A stretch of DNA of 64,000 nucleotides from Hydrogenophilus sp. (lineage in GTDB: Bacteria; Pseudomonadota; Gammaproteobacteria; Burkholderiales; Thiobacillaceae), in NCBI GenBank assembly GCA_020725265.1, contig DYFK01000002.1, positions 150,288 through 214,287 of the forward strand. Direction: 5' to 3'. This document shows positions 21,134-29,365 of this stretch, one piece after another; position 1 is the first letter of the stretch; the number at the start of each line of letters is the position of its first letter. The position numbers were made by a program, and so were the translations under genes. Below the pieces are notes generated by a model. That model was not told where the DNA came from. It worked only from the letters and a program-made list of their open reading frames with translations, and did not search any database.

Positions 21134-21612
21134 CGGTTGAGGCGGCGCAGACGTTCGGATGGACTGATGATGTCGGTAAGACGGATACCGAACTTGTCGT
21201 TGACCACCACCACCTCTCCCTGCGCGATCAGACAACCGTTGACCAGCACGTCCATCGGCTGTCCGGCCAGGCCGTCCAGCTCGACGACCGAGCCCTGCGC
21301 CAGTTGCAGGAGGTTGCGGATGGCGATCTTGGTGCGCCCGAGCTCGACATTGAGCTGAACCGGAATATCGAGGATCAGATCAAGGTTGTTGGCCGCGGGC
21401 TGATGCGCGCCGTCGGGTACCAGATTCTGAAAAATCTGGGCTTTCTGGGGTTCCTGCGCGGCGGCGCGGTCGGCGATCTCCTGTTCCGCCATGGCGGCGG
21501 CCCAGTCGTCGGCGGCGCCACCGCCACCGGCATCGGCCGCTTCCTGCTCGGCCAGCGCGGCCGCCCAGTCATCGGCGGAGATGTCGTCCTGTTTTTGCGC
21601 TTCCTCGCTCAT
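21130..21612 (-). CDS. fliN: Flagellar motor switch protein FliN, with duplicated N-terminal motif
   Basis: The 160-residue C-ring protein has the SpoA domain in its C-terminal half (ILDIPVQLNVELGRTKIAI, then VLVNGCLIAQGEVVVVNDKFGIR). The N-terminal part is longer than usual and contains a tandem duplication: ADDWAAALAEQEAADA (13-28) and ADDWAAAMAEQEIADR (34-49), 21 residues apart. Most FliN proteins carry one such DDWA motif. The ATG overlaps the fliM stop as ATGA. Confidence 0.95.
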   Translation of the reverse strand: MSEEAQKQDDISADDWAAALAEQEAADAGGGGAADDWAAAMAEQEIADRAAAQEPQKAQIFQNLVPDGAHQPAANNLDLILDIPVQLNVELGRTKIAIRNLLQLAQGSVVELDGLAGQPMDVLVNGCLIAQGEVVVVNDKFGIRLTDIISPSERLRRLNR

Positions 21613-22607
21613 CGCTTGCTCCCGGCGCAGGTCACTCGCTCCTGCCCCTGCAAAATCCGCTCGACCTTGAGCGCCAACTGGCCATTCTTCTGACCATAGT
21701 GACACTCGAACAACGGCACGTTGTCGACCTGGGCGATCACCGCCTCCGGCAGATCGAGGGAAATCACGTCGCCCACCTTCAGATTCATGATCTGCCGCAG
21801 GGTCACCGGCGTGTAACCGAGATTGGCCACCAGCTCGACCTCGGCATCCTGCACCTGCAACGACATCTGCGTGACCCAGCGTTCATCGGCCTCGGCGCGA
21901 TCGGCCTGCATGGTGCTGTTGAGCTGATCGCGGATGGGCTCGATCATACTGTAGGGCATGCAGACGTGGAAATCGCCACCGCCCGAGCCAAGCTCGATGT
22001 TGAAGGTGCTGACCACCACCACCTCGGTTGGCGTGGCGATGTTGGCGAACTGGGTGTTCATCTCCGAACGGACATATTCGAATTTGACCGGATAGATGGT
22101 GGCCCAGGCTTTCTGCATTTCCTCGAAGGTCACCTCCAGCATCTTCTTGATGATGCGCTGTTCGGTGATCGTGAAATCCCGGCCTTCCACGCGCATGTGG
22201 AAACGGCCATCGCCGCCGAACAGACTGTCCACGACCAGGAACACCAGATTCGGGTCGAACACGAACAGCGCGGTGCCGCGCAACGGGTTCATGTGCACCA
22301 TGTTGAGGTTGGTGGGAACCACCAGATTGCGCACGAACTCGCTGTATTTGATGACCGTCACCGGTCCCACGGAAATTTCCGCGGTACGCCGGATCAGGTT
22401 GAACAGGCCAATGCGAAAATTGCGGGCGAAACGCTCGTTGATGATTTCGAGCGTGGGCATGCGCCCGCGGACGATACGTTCCTGCCGGCCGATATCGTAG
22501 GCGCGGACACCCCCACCCCCCTCGTCGGCCGGAGCCTCCTCGGACTCGCCGGTGACGCCTCGCAGTAAGGCGTCAACCTCTTCCTGGGAAAGGATGTCGT
22601 CCGCCAC
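21609..22607 (-). CDS. fliM: Flagellar motor switch protein FliM
   Basis: The 332-residue C-ring protein starts with the CheY-P-binding peptide ILSQEEVDALL. It then has the CheC-like middle domain (IINERFARNFRIGLFNLIRR, and GGDGRFHMRVEGRDFT) and a C-terminal SpoA domain ending with DNVPLFECHYGQKNGQLA. It binds phosphorylated CheY and FliG to switch rotation. It follows fliL with 21 bp between. Confidence 0.96.
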   Translation of the reverse strand: MADDILSQEEVDALLRGVTGESEEAPADEGGGGVRAYDIGRQERIVRGRMPTLEIINERFARNFRIGLFNLIRRTAEISVGPVTVIKYSEFVRNLVVPTNLNMVHMNPLRGTALFVFDPNLVFLVVDSLFGGDGRFHMRVEGRDFTITEQRIIKKMLEVTFEEMQKAWATIYPVKFEYVRSEMNTQFANIATPTEVVVVSTFNIELGSGGGDFHVCMPYSMIEPIRDQLNSTMQADRAEADERWVTQMSLQVQDAEVELVANLGYTPVTLRQIMNLKVGDVISLDLPEAVIAQVDNVPLFECHYGQKNGQLALKVERILQGQERVTCAGSKR

Positions 22608-22628
22608 ATGCCTCCTTACAGCTTGCGC

Positions 22629-23132
22629 TTACTGGATGATGAACGAGCCGAACAGCACCTTCTTCACACCCGCGGATGCCTGCTTGACACCAAGCAACCC
22701 ATTGAGCTGGCTGGCGATTTCGTCGGCCAGCGCGTTCTTGCCTTCCTGCTGCGAAAGCTCCTCGGGCATCTTGGAGGACAACAGCCGGATCATCGCGTCA
22801 CGAACCTCGGGCATGCGTAACTTGAGCTTCTGCTGCACCCCGGCATCGGCCACCATCAACTGGATTTCGATTTGCAGATAGGTCTGCTGATCGGCGAGAT
22901 TGAGCGTGAACGCCTCCAACCGCTCGTAGATCGGTGGCGTCTTGTCGTCGACGACTTCCTCGGCGACTTCATCGCCTTCCTCGCCATCCCCTTTCTTCGG
23001 ACCGGACATCAGCAGCACCACCGCCACCACCGCCACGACCACCACCAGCACGACCGCACCCAGGATGATCATCAACTTACCGCTTTTTTTCTTTGGCGCC
23101 GCCGCTTCCGCAGCCACTTCCTCTTTTGCCAT
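22629..23132 (-). CDS. fliL: Flagellar basal body-associated protein FliL
   Basis: The protein has about 167 residues: a basic N terminus (APKKKSGK), one membrane helix (LMIILGAVVLVVVVAVVAVV), an acidic linker (GDGEEGDEVAEEVVDD) and a periplasmic FliL domain (TFTLNLAD-like start, then YLQIEIQLMV). It supports stator function. I chose the ATG at 23132 (AGAGG 5 bp upstream); a GTG at 23147 is also possible. Upstream lies a very AT-rich segment with fliK beyond it. Confidence 0.92.
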   Translation of the reverse strand: MAKEEVAAEAAAPKKKSGKLMIILGAVVLVVVVAVVAVVLLMSGPKKGDGEEGDEVAEEVVDDKTPPIYERLEAFTLNLADQQTYLQIEIQLMVADAGVQQKLKLRMPEVRDAMIRLLSSKMPEELSQQEGKNALADEIASQLNGLLGVKQASAGVKKVLFGSFIIQ

Positions 23133-23280
23133 GTCGTCCTCTGCCACGCCTCGCGCGCGATAAAAGTTACATAAAAACAGAATGTTCTTTTAAAAAGCTT
23201 AAGTTCTTTATTACTGCAAGACAAGCTGAACCGCAAACCCTCGCGGGGTTACCGACGGGAATGGAGGAAGCGGGTCGGTT
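23133..23280. promoter_or_regulatory. fliK-fliL spacer with a 60-bp AT-rich island
   Basis: Of the 60 bp at 23161-23220 only 14 are G or C, against about two thirds in neighbouring DNA. It contains repeated GTTCTTT words and homopolymer A/T runs. No convincing sigma-70, sigma-28 or sigma-54 promoter was found by eye. It could hold a promoter or protein-binding site for the fliL-R genes. No ORF is supported here. Confidence 0.35.
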
Positions 23281-24585
23281 CTAGACGTAAAGATCGACCA
23301 AGCCGTGCCCCCCCCGGCGCGCAAGCAGGGAATCCATTGTCGTGGCGCCGCCATCCGTGGTGGTGGCCAGCGTATCGGCCTCGCCGTTGCCGGCCGATGC
23401 GTTCGCGCCCTCCCGCCGTGAAAACGCTTCCTCGCGGACGTGGGACTCGCCCAGGCTGAGACCAGCGTCCGCCATCAGTTCGCGCAATCTCGGCAACGCC
23501 GCTTCGATCGCCTCGCGCACCGCCGGACTGGCGGAGAAGAATTGCGCGCCGACCTCGCCGTTCGAAACCGTCAGTCGGACTTCGACCGCGCCCAATTGCG
23601 GGGGTGTCAGCGACAGCGACGCCCATTGCCCCTGACGTCCGGCCAGCCAGGTCACCTTTTCACCGAACTCGGTGGCGAAGTTGGCGGCTCGCACCGGCGT
23701 ATCGACCGCCAGATGCAACCTGGCATCCGACGGACGCGAGACCTGTTCGAAGGAGCGCGCCAACCCGGGCTCCACGGTCGCGGCCAATTGCGCGACCGAT
23801 TGCGAGGAGGCCGGGGAAGGCGCGCCAACATCCGCGCCAGCTGGCTGGACAGCACCGGGCGCGACGGCGGCGGTCGTTGTGGCCGCGGTCTGGGCGGGAG
23901 CCGCGGCGGCCCCCTGGCGGGCGCCGGCCACGGGCAAGTCTTGCCCGGCCTCGGCAGTTTTTGCCAGATCCGGCGCCTTGGCGGGGGCGCCTCCGGGCGT
24001 GGCGACTTCGCGCGCGTCGCCCTGACGACCCGCCGGGGTATACGCCTCTTCGACGGATTTTCGCGCCAGATCGATGGCGCCGGCGGCCTCGACTTCGGGA
24101 GATGTCATGGTGGCCACGGCCTCATCGGTTTCCGAACCCGCCTTGGCCGTACCGGAAGTCGGCGTTGTCACGATGGGTATCCCTGTCAGGACCCGGGCCA
24201 GGGGCTCCGATGATGCCGGGTCGGCCGGCGACGAGACAGCCGGATTCACGGAACTCGTGATCGATAACGCGCCGCCATCGGCAATCCTCGCCCCCGACTT
24301 GGCGTCTTCCGGCCCGATTTCCGGGACTGTCCGACCCGGTTCCGCGTTTTCCGCCCCCTCGATCAGGGCGCCACGCCCGATCAGGCCAGGGCTGGTCGCG
24401 GCTGTTTCGGTGGTGGCCAGGCCTGGGTCCGGCAAACCATTGGGAGTTCTGGCCTTATGCGCCGCCAGGGTGTGGGTGAACAGTTGCGCGAGCTTGTCGT
24501 GTCCAGCGGCCGTCTTGCCCTTACCCTTGCCGCCCGCGACCAGCTGCGCGCCGAACGCTTCCAGGCTCGCGAGTACTTGCGCCAT
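23281..24585 (-). CDS. fliK: Flagellar hook-length control protein FliK
   Basis: The 434-residue protein has a long, low-complexity Ala/Thr/Pro/Gly-rich N-terminal and central region, as expected for the secreted molecular ruler. The C-terminal Flg_hook domain includes LSLTPPQLGAVEVRLTVSNG and ASPAVREAIEAALPRLRELM. It sets hook length and triggers the export switch at FlhB. The ATG at 24585 was chosen because the protein then starts MAQVLASLEAFGAQL; it lies 63 bp after fliJ. Confidence 0.88.
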   Translation of the reverse strand: MAQVLASLEAFGAQLVAGGKGKGKTAAGHDKLAQLFTHTLAAHKARTPNGLPDPGLATTETAATSPGLIGRGALIEGAENAEPGRTVPEIGPEDAKSGARIADGGALSITSSVNPAVSSPADPASSEPLARVLTGIPIVTTPTSGTAKAGSETDEAVATMTSPEVEAAGAIDLARKSVEEAYTPAGRQGDAREVATPGGAPAKAPDLAKTAEAGQDLPVAGARQGAAAAPAQTAATTTAAVAPGAVQPAGADVGAPSPASSQSVAQLAATVEPGLARSFEQVSRPSDARLHLAVDTPVRAANFATEFGEKVTWLAGRQGQWASLSLTPPQLGAVEVRLTVSNGEVGAQFFSASPAVREAIEAALPRLRELMADAGLSLGESHVREEAFSRREGANASAGNGEADTLATTTDGGATTMDSLLARRGGHGLVDLYV

Positions 24586-24648
24586 GTCGATTCTCCATTG
24601 GTGTCGCGTAACCGACAGCAAGCGCCATGCCAGTTGGAGAACCGCGCA

Positions 24649-25092
24649 TCAGGACAGGCCGTCATGCTCCCGGCGTTTGCGCGCGGCGATCTCGTCGGTG
24701 ACGCGCTGGTCGCGCTTTTCCTCGCGTCGGATTTCAGCACCGTGATGGCGCGACGCCAGCACCTCATATGCCTTGACCTTCTGGCGCAGTTCCACCCAGG
24801 TGGCATGCGCGCCCTCCCAACCGGCGCGCGCCTGGGCGACCTCGCGTTCCTGAAGGCGGATGGCCTCGTCCAGTTTAGCCAGGAAAATGTGGAAATCGCG
24901 TAGCAGATGGATCGGCATGCCCGGACCACCAGCCAGACGGCGCCGGTATTCATCGCGGTAGCCCTCCAGCTCGGTCAGGCGCTGACGCGCCATTTCTTCC
25001 TTGCGCTTGAGCATGCGCAACAGGCGTTCCGCGGCGTCCATACGATGCCGGGCATGATCGAGCAGGACCTGAAGCGGGAACGGCTTCGCCAT
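24649..25092 (-). CDS. fliJ: Flagellar export chaperone FliJ
   Basis: The 147-residue protein is a long coiled coil rich in Arg and Glu, starting with FPLQVLLDHARHRMDAAERL, the FliJ family opening. FliJ binds the export ATPase FliI and FlhA. fliI and the rest of fliE-I are absent here: the gene follows trm112 with one base between. That linkage is unusual, because fliI normally precedes fliJ. Confidence 0.9.
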   Translation of the reverse strand: MAKPFPLQVLLDHARHRMDAAERLLRMLKRKEEMARQRLTELEGYRDEYRRRLAGGPGMPIHLLRDFHIFLAKLDEAIRLQEREVAQARAGWEGAHATWVELRQKVKAYEVLASRHHGAEIRREEKRDQRVTDEIAARKRREHDGLS

Positions 25093-25093
25093 T

Positions 25094-25276
25094 TCAGGCG
25101 ATTTCTTCGGACTCCTCCAGCCGCCTGGCTTCGTCCTCCAGCATCACGGGAATGCCGTCACGAATCGGAAACGCCAGACGATCGGCCTTGCAGACCAGCT
25201 CGGCCTGTTCCTTGCGGTGGACGAGCGGGCCCTTGCAAAGTGGGCAGACAAGCAGGTCAAGCAGCTTCGGATCCAT
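25094..25276 (-). CDS. Trm112/YcaR family small zinc-ribbon-like protein
   Basis: The 60-residue protein has CPLCKG near the N terminus, a [20 protein letters not shown] stretch and an acidic tail, matching the bacterial Trm112 (YcaR) family. Family members in eukaryotes and some bacteria stabilise methyltransferases; the role here is not shown. Two in-frame ATGs exist (25282 and 25276). The second has GAAGG at 6 bp spacing and fits E. coli YcaR. The start overlaps the 3' end of lpxK. In most betaproteobacteria kdsB follows, but here fliJ does. Confidence 0.85.
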   Translation of the reverse strand: MDPKLLDLLVCPLCKGPLVHRKEQAELVCKADRLAFPIRDGIPVMLEDEARRLEESEEIA

Positions 25277-26282
25277 GACCATCCTTCAGTTTGTTGATCA
25301 GCAATTCTTTTAGCCCCGCGTCGACGAGCCCGTCAACCCGGAGATACCAGAGATCCCCGCGCGCGAACGCCGCGCATTTGACGGCGTCCTTTTCGGTCAT
25401 CAGCACCGTTCCGGCCGGCAGATCGCCCCGCCGGTAGGCATGGTGATCGCCGAACGCCATCGGCGTCGCCTCGATACCGAGCGCGGCCAGGGTTCCGAAA
25501 AAACGCTCGGGATGGCCGATGCCGGCGATCGCGCGCGCCGGCATGCCCCGAAAACTTTCGGCGTCGGCATGTCGGTCCGGATCGACTACGTTGACGAAGC
25601 CGGCCGGCGCCAAGCGCATGGCGAACACCGGCGTCGACGTCGACAATGCCGGCATCGGGCCATTCACGACAACGGCATCGACGGTGTCCAGCCGGTCCGG
25701 AGGTTCGCGCAACGGTCCGGCTGGCAGCATGCGCCCGTTGCCGAAACCACGCGCGCCATCGACCACCGCGATTTCCAGATCGCGCGCCAACGCCAGATGC
25801 TGGAGACCATCGTCGGCGACGATGACGTTCACCTCCGGATGTCGGGCCAGCAGCGCCGCGCCAGCTTCGGCGCGCGCGCGACCGATCCAGACCGGGCAGC
25901 CGGCGCGACGCGCGAGCAGGACCGGCTCGTCGCCGACCATGGCCGGATCGCTGGTCGCGAGCACCGGCATCGGACGACGCGCGCGACCGCCATGGCCGCG
26001 ACTGATCACGCCGGGGCGAAAACCCTCCGCGCGCAACCAGTCGACCAAGGTCAGCGTGAGCGGAGTCTTGCCGGCGCCACCGACGGTCGGATTACCGACC
26101 ACGATCACCGGCACCGGCAGACGGGTCGAACGCAACCAGCCGCGCCGATAGGCATGCCGCCGGGCGAGGACGACCAGACGAAACAGCCAGGACAGGGGGA
26201 TCAGCGCCCGCCAGAACTGGCGGCTCCATGGCCCGGGGCAGTGCCCCTGCCAGCAGCGGGTGAGCGCCCGCTCCAGCCGCAT
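25257..26282 (-). CDS. lpxK: Tetraacyldisaccharide 4'-kinase
   Basis: It phosphorylates the 4' position of the lipid A disaccharide at the inner membrane. The 341-residue protein has a membrane-associated N terminus and the Walker A loop in [14 protein letters not shown], followed by the family pattern VISRGHGG. It lies 4 bp after exbD and overlaps the Trm112 gene. Confidence 0.95.
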   Translation of the reverse strand: MRLERALTRCWQGHCPGPWSRQFWRALIPLSWLFRLVVLARRHAYRRGWLRSTRLPVPVIVVGNPTVGGAGKTPLTLTLVDWLRAEGFRPGVISRGHGGRARRPMPVLATSDPAMVGDEPVLLARRAGCPVWIGRARAEAGAALLARHPEVNVIVADDGLQHLALARDLEIAVVDGARGFGNGRMLPAGPLREPPDRLDTVDAVVVNGPMPALSTSTPVFAMRLAPAGFVNVVDPDRHADAESFRGMPARAIAGIGHPERFFGTLAALGIEATPMAFGDHHAYRRGDLPAGTVLMTEKDAVKCAAFARGDLWYLRVDGLVDAGLKELLINKLKDGHGSEAA

Positions 26283-26286
26283 GCGT

Positions 26287-26712
26287 TCAGGGTTGCCGGT
26301 CGGCGGGATTCTGGGTGACGAAGGTCACCCGCGGGTAGCCTGCCCGGCGGGCGGCATCCATGACCCGGATCACCGACTGATGGCTGGCGCGGGCGTCGGC
26401 GGAAATGACGATGACCGGATCGGGCTGGCCACCGGCGGCGGCCTTCAATCCGGCGACCAGGATTTCCACGCTGTCACCGGCCAGCGCTCGTTCGTCGATC
26501 GCATAGCCGCCACGACCGTCGACACCAACGCTGATCTGCGCCGGCACTTCCTTGGCGGTATCGCCCTGTGCTTCGGGCAGATTGATCTGAAGTTCGGAGA
26601 AACGCGCGTAGGTGGTGGTCACCATCAGGAAGATGAGTACCACCAACAGGACGTCGATCAACGGAATCAGGTTGATCTCGGGCTCGTCGCGACGGGCGCC
26701 ACGGAATTTCAT
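26287..26712 (-). CDS. exbD: Biopolymer transport protein, ExbD/TolR family
   Basis: The 141-residue protein has a short cytosolic N terminus, one membrane helix (INLIPLIDVLLVVLIFLM, with the conserved proton-path Asp) and a periplasmic domain (QISVGVDGRGGYAID, VIVISADARASHQSV). It couples proton flow to outer-membrane transport together with the ExbB-like channel 6 bp upstream. The exbB-exbD-lpxK order is common in betaproteobacteria, where this pair probably serves TonB or lipid transport; the exact client is unknown. Confidence 0.9.
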   Translation of the reverse strand: MKFRGARRDEPEINLIPLIDVLLVVLIFLMVTTTYARFSELQINLPEAQGDTAKEVPAQISVGVDGRGGYAIDERALAGDSVEILVAGLKAAAGGQPDPVIVISADARASHQSVIRVMDAARRAGYPRVTFVTQNPADRQP

Positions 26713-26718
26713 GCCAGC

Positions 26719-27330
26719 CTACTTCCGGTCACCGTGGGCGATTTCCACCAGGCGGATCGCCTGTTGCTCCATTTCGACCAGATAGGTATCCACCCGGCCA
26801 CGGAAATAGCGGTAGAAAATCATGCTGGGGATGGCGACGATGAGGCCGAACGCGGTGTTGTACAGCGCCACCGAGATGCCATGCGCGAGCATCGCCGGGT
26901 TGCCACCGGTGGGCGACTGCGAACCGAAGATCTCGACCATGCCAACGACCGTACCGAGCAGACCCATGAGCGGTGCCACCGAGGCGATGGTGCCGAGCGC
27001 GAGCAGGTAGCGTTCGAGTTCATGGGCGGCGACGCGACCGGCTTCTTCCAACGATTCCCGCATCACTTCACGGCTGGCGTTGACATTGCGGATGCCGGCG
27101 GCGAGCACCCGGCCCAGCGGCGACCCCTCGGCAAGAGCGCGCAACACGTCCGGATTGGGTCCATGCTGGCGAAGATTGGCGAGCGCCTGGTCAAGCAGAT
27201 TGGCGGGCAGGACACGCACCTGGCGCAGGCTGTAGCTCCGCTCGAAAATGATGGCGAGGGCCATCACGGAGGCGATGATGAGGGGCCAGATCGGCCAGCC
27301 GGCTGCTTCGATGAGGGCTAACACTCCCAC
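26719..27330 (-). CDS. exbB: MotA/TolQ/ExbB family proton channel
   Basis: The 203-residue protein has three membrane helices: an N-terminal one (WPLIIASVMALAIIFERSYS) and two near the C terminus (IASVAPLMGLLGTVVGMVEIF and NTAFGLIVAIPSMIFYRYF). This is the ExbB/TolQ pattern. It forms the proton-conducting channel with the ExbD-like protein. It is the first gene of the run exbB-exbD-lpxK-trm112-fliJ. The divergent gene is pcnB. Confidence 0.9.
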   Translation of the reverse strand: MGVLALIEAAGWPIWPLIIASVMALAIIFERSYSLRQVRVLPANLLDQALANLRQHGPNPDVLRALAEGSPLGRVLAAGIRNVNASREVMRESLEEAGRVAAHELERYLLALGTIASVAPLMGLLGTVVGMVEIFGSQSPTGGNPAMLAHGISVALYNTAFGLIVAIPSMIFYRYFRGRVDTYLVEMEQQAIRLVEIAHGDRK

Positions 27331-27408
27331 GTCCTTCTCGCTTGAAAATCCGCGCTAATGTAGCCCGAGGGGGCGCCAGCGGCAAGCCGAAGCCGGCCGG
27401 CGCGCATG

Positions 27409-27414
27409 TATAAT
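27409..27414 (+). promoter_or_regulatory. Candidate -10 box for pcnB
   Basis: A perfect TATAAT preceded by ATG and followed by a GC-rich discriminator (CCGCGCGC) lies 28 bp upstream of a 9-codon mini-ORF that leads into pcnB. No good -35 hexamer is visible at the usual distance, so activity would depend on other contacts. Confidence 0.45.
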
Positions 27415-27441
27415 CCGCGCGCTCAGGAGATCGCAGCCCCC

Positions 27442-27471
27442 ATGTTCCGAACCATCCGCCGGCGCCCATGA
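27442..27471 (+). CDS. Nine-codon leader ORF overlapping the pcnB start
   Basis: The frame reads MFRTIRRRP and stops at TGA, which overlaps the pcnB ATG as ATGA. An AGGAG lies about 13 bp upstream of its ATG, whereas pcnB itself has no clear ribosome-binding site. This would fit translational coupling, but the ORF is too short to support by codon statistics. Confidence 0.3.
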   Translation: MFRTIRRRP

Positions 27472-28829
27472 TCCGCCGGTTCATCGACAAGCTCTTCGGC
27501 GGAAAACCGAAGCGCGGCCCCCGTGTCCTGCCCCTGGAGGCCCACGGCATCCAGCGAGAGCGGATTCATCCCTGCGCGCTGAAGACCGCGCGCGCCCTGC
27601 GCGAGGCCGGCTATGGCGCCTACGTGGTCGGCGGCGCCGTACGCGACCTGCTGCTGGGCCGCGAACCCAAGGATTTCGACGTGGCCACCGACGCCACGCC
27701 AGAGCAGGTCCGCCAAGTCATTCGCCGCTCGCGCCTGATCGGCCGCCGTTTCCAGATCGTTCATGTCTATTGCGGCGCCGACATCATCGAGGTCACCACC
27801 TACCGCGCCGCCAGCCCGGCCGGCGACGACGACGACGAGTCTCGGGTCACCGCCGAGGACGGCATGCTGCTGCGCGACAACGTGTTCGGCGACCAGCGTG
27901 ACGATGCCGCCCGCCGCGACTTCACCGTCAACGCGCTCTATTACGACCCGGAAAGCCAGGAAATCCTCGACTGGCACGGCGGTGTCGAGGATGCCGGCAA
28001 GCGCCTGCTGCGCATGATCGGCGACCCGACCACGCGCTTCCGCGAGGATCCGGTGCGGATGCTGCGGGCCGCCCGTTTCGCCGCGAAACTGGATTTCCAC
28101 ATCGATCCGGCGACGCGCGCGCCGATCGCCGAACTGGCGTCCATGCTCGAACGCATTCCGACCGCGCGGCTGTTCGACGAAATGATGAAGCTGCTGTTGT
28201 CCGGACACGCCGAGCGCGGCGTCCATCAGTTGCGCGCGGAAGGTCTGCATCACGGCATCCTGCCCATGCTCGACGCCATCCTGGACGATCCGGCGCGCCA
28301 GAAATTCCTGCATGCCGCCCTGCGCGACACCGACGAACGAGTCCGTCATGGTCATTCCGCCTCGCCCGCGTTCATGCTCGCCTGTCTGCTCTGGTTCGAC
28401 ATGCGCGCGGAATGGCGACGCAACCAGGAAACCAGCCGGAGCGAGCAGGCCGCGCTGTACGACGCCATGGACGCGGTGCTCGAACGCCAGCGCGACAGCC
28501 TTGCCTTCCCTCGCCGGTTCGACGGCACCATCAAGGAAATCTGGGCATTGCAATCACGTTTCGAGCAACGTGCCGGCGCCCGTCCCCACCGTCTGCTCGC
28601 GCACCCGCGTTTCCGCGCCGGCTACGATTTCCTGCTGATCCGGGCGCGCGGCGGCGACGCGCCGACCGAACTGGCCGACTGGTGGGCGCGCTTCCCGAAC
28701 GCCGACGAAGCCGAGCGCAAGGCCATGCAAGCCGAACTCGCCGGCGAATCGACCGGCAAGTCGCCACGGAAGCGACGGCGCCGGCGCCGCAAACCGGAAG
28801 ATGGTGGCGGCGGAGCCGAAGTTGACTGA
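27468..28829 (+). CDS. pcnB: Poly(A) polymerase I
   Basis: The 453-residue protein is a class II nucleotidyltransferase with the head signature YVVGGAVRDLLLGR and catalytic aspartates in PKDFDVATDATP. A neck/body helical region follows, and an Arg/Lys-rich tail (SPRKRRRRRRKP) as in E. coli PcnB. It adds 3' poly(A) tails that mark RNA for decay. The tail distinguishes it from the related tRNA CCA-adding enzyme. The start was chosen at ATG 27468, giving MIRRFIDKLFGG. The gene is first in a plus-strand run pcnB-folK-dNK-panB-panC. Confidence 0.93.
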   Translation: MIRRFIDKLFGGKPKRGPRVLPLEAHGIQRERIHPCALKTARALREAGYGAYVVGGAVRDLLLGREPKDFDVATDATPEQVRQVIRRSRLIGRRFQIVHVYCGADIIEVTTYRAASPAGDDDDESRVTAEDGMLLRDNVFGDQRDDAARRDFTVNALYYDPESQEILDWHGGVEDAGKRLLRMIGDPTTRFREDPVRMLRAARFAAKLDFHIDPATRAPIAELASMLERIPTARLFDEMMKLLLSGHAERGVHQLRAEGLHHGILPMLDAILDDPARQKFLHAALRDTDERVRHGHSASPAFMLACLLWFDMRAEWRRNQETSRSEQAALYDAMDAVLERQRDSLAFPRRFDGTIKEIWALQSRFEQRAGARPHRLLAHPRFRAGYDFLLIRARGGDAPTELADWWARFPNADEAERKAMQAELAGESTGKSPRKRRRRRRKPEDGGGGAEVD

Positions 28830-29358
28830 TCCCGCGGCCGGCGCCGTCGCCTACATCGCGCTCGGTGCCAACCTGGACGACCCGGAACGCCAGATCGATA
28901 TCGCCCTGACCGAACTGGCGGCGCTGCCGGACAGCGCGCTGTTCGCGCGTTCCGGCCTGTACCGCTCGAAAGCGGTCGGCTACCTCGACCAACCCGATTT
29001 CATCAATGCCGTCGCTGGCCTGCGCACCCGGCTGTCGCCACGCGCGCTGCTCGCCGCGCTGTTCGCGATCGAATCCCGTCATGGCCGAGACCGCGCTTTC
29101 AAGAACGCGCCACGCACGCTCGATCTCGATCTGTTGCTGTACGACGACTTGGTACTGCGCGAACCCGGCCTGAGCCTGCCGCACCCGCGCATGACCGAAC
29201 GCGCCTTCGTGCTCGCGCCGCTGGCCGAGATCGCCCCGGACGCGCGCATCCCCGGCGGTGGCGCCGTCGGCGCGTTGCTGCGCCGGCTCGACGTCGACGA
29301 CCTGAGCCGCCTGCCCACTGGCCTCCCACCCGCCGCCAACTCCACTCCGCTCCAATAA
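28801..29358 (+). CDS. folK: 6-hydroxymethyl-dihydropterin pyrophosphokinase
   Basis: It transfers pyrophosphate from ATP to 6-hydroxymethyl-dihydropterin in folate synthesis. The 185-residue protein has IALGANLDDPERQI near the start, then RDRAFKNAPRTLDLDLLLYDD with the metal-binding DLDL, and LPHPRMTERAFVLAPL. The ATG at 28801 overlaps the pcnB end by 29 bp; a TTG at 28822 is an alternative start. The C-terminal 15 residues are less conserved. Confidence 0.93.
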   Translation: MVAAEPKLTDPAAGAVAYIALGANLDDPERQIDIALTELAALPDSALFARSGLYRSKAVGYLDQPDFINAVAGLRTRLSPRALLAALFAIESRHGRDRAFKNAPRTLDLDLLLYDDLVLREPGLSLPHPRMTERAFVLAPLAEIAPDARIPGGGAVGALLRRLDVDDLSRLPTGLPPAANSTPLQ

Positions 29359-29365
29359 CCACACC

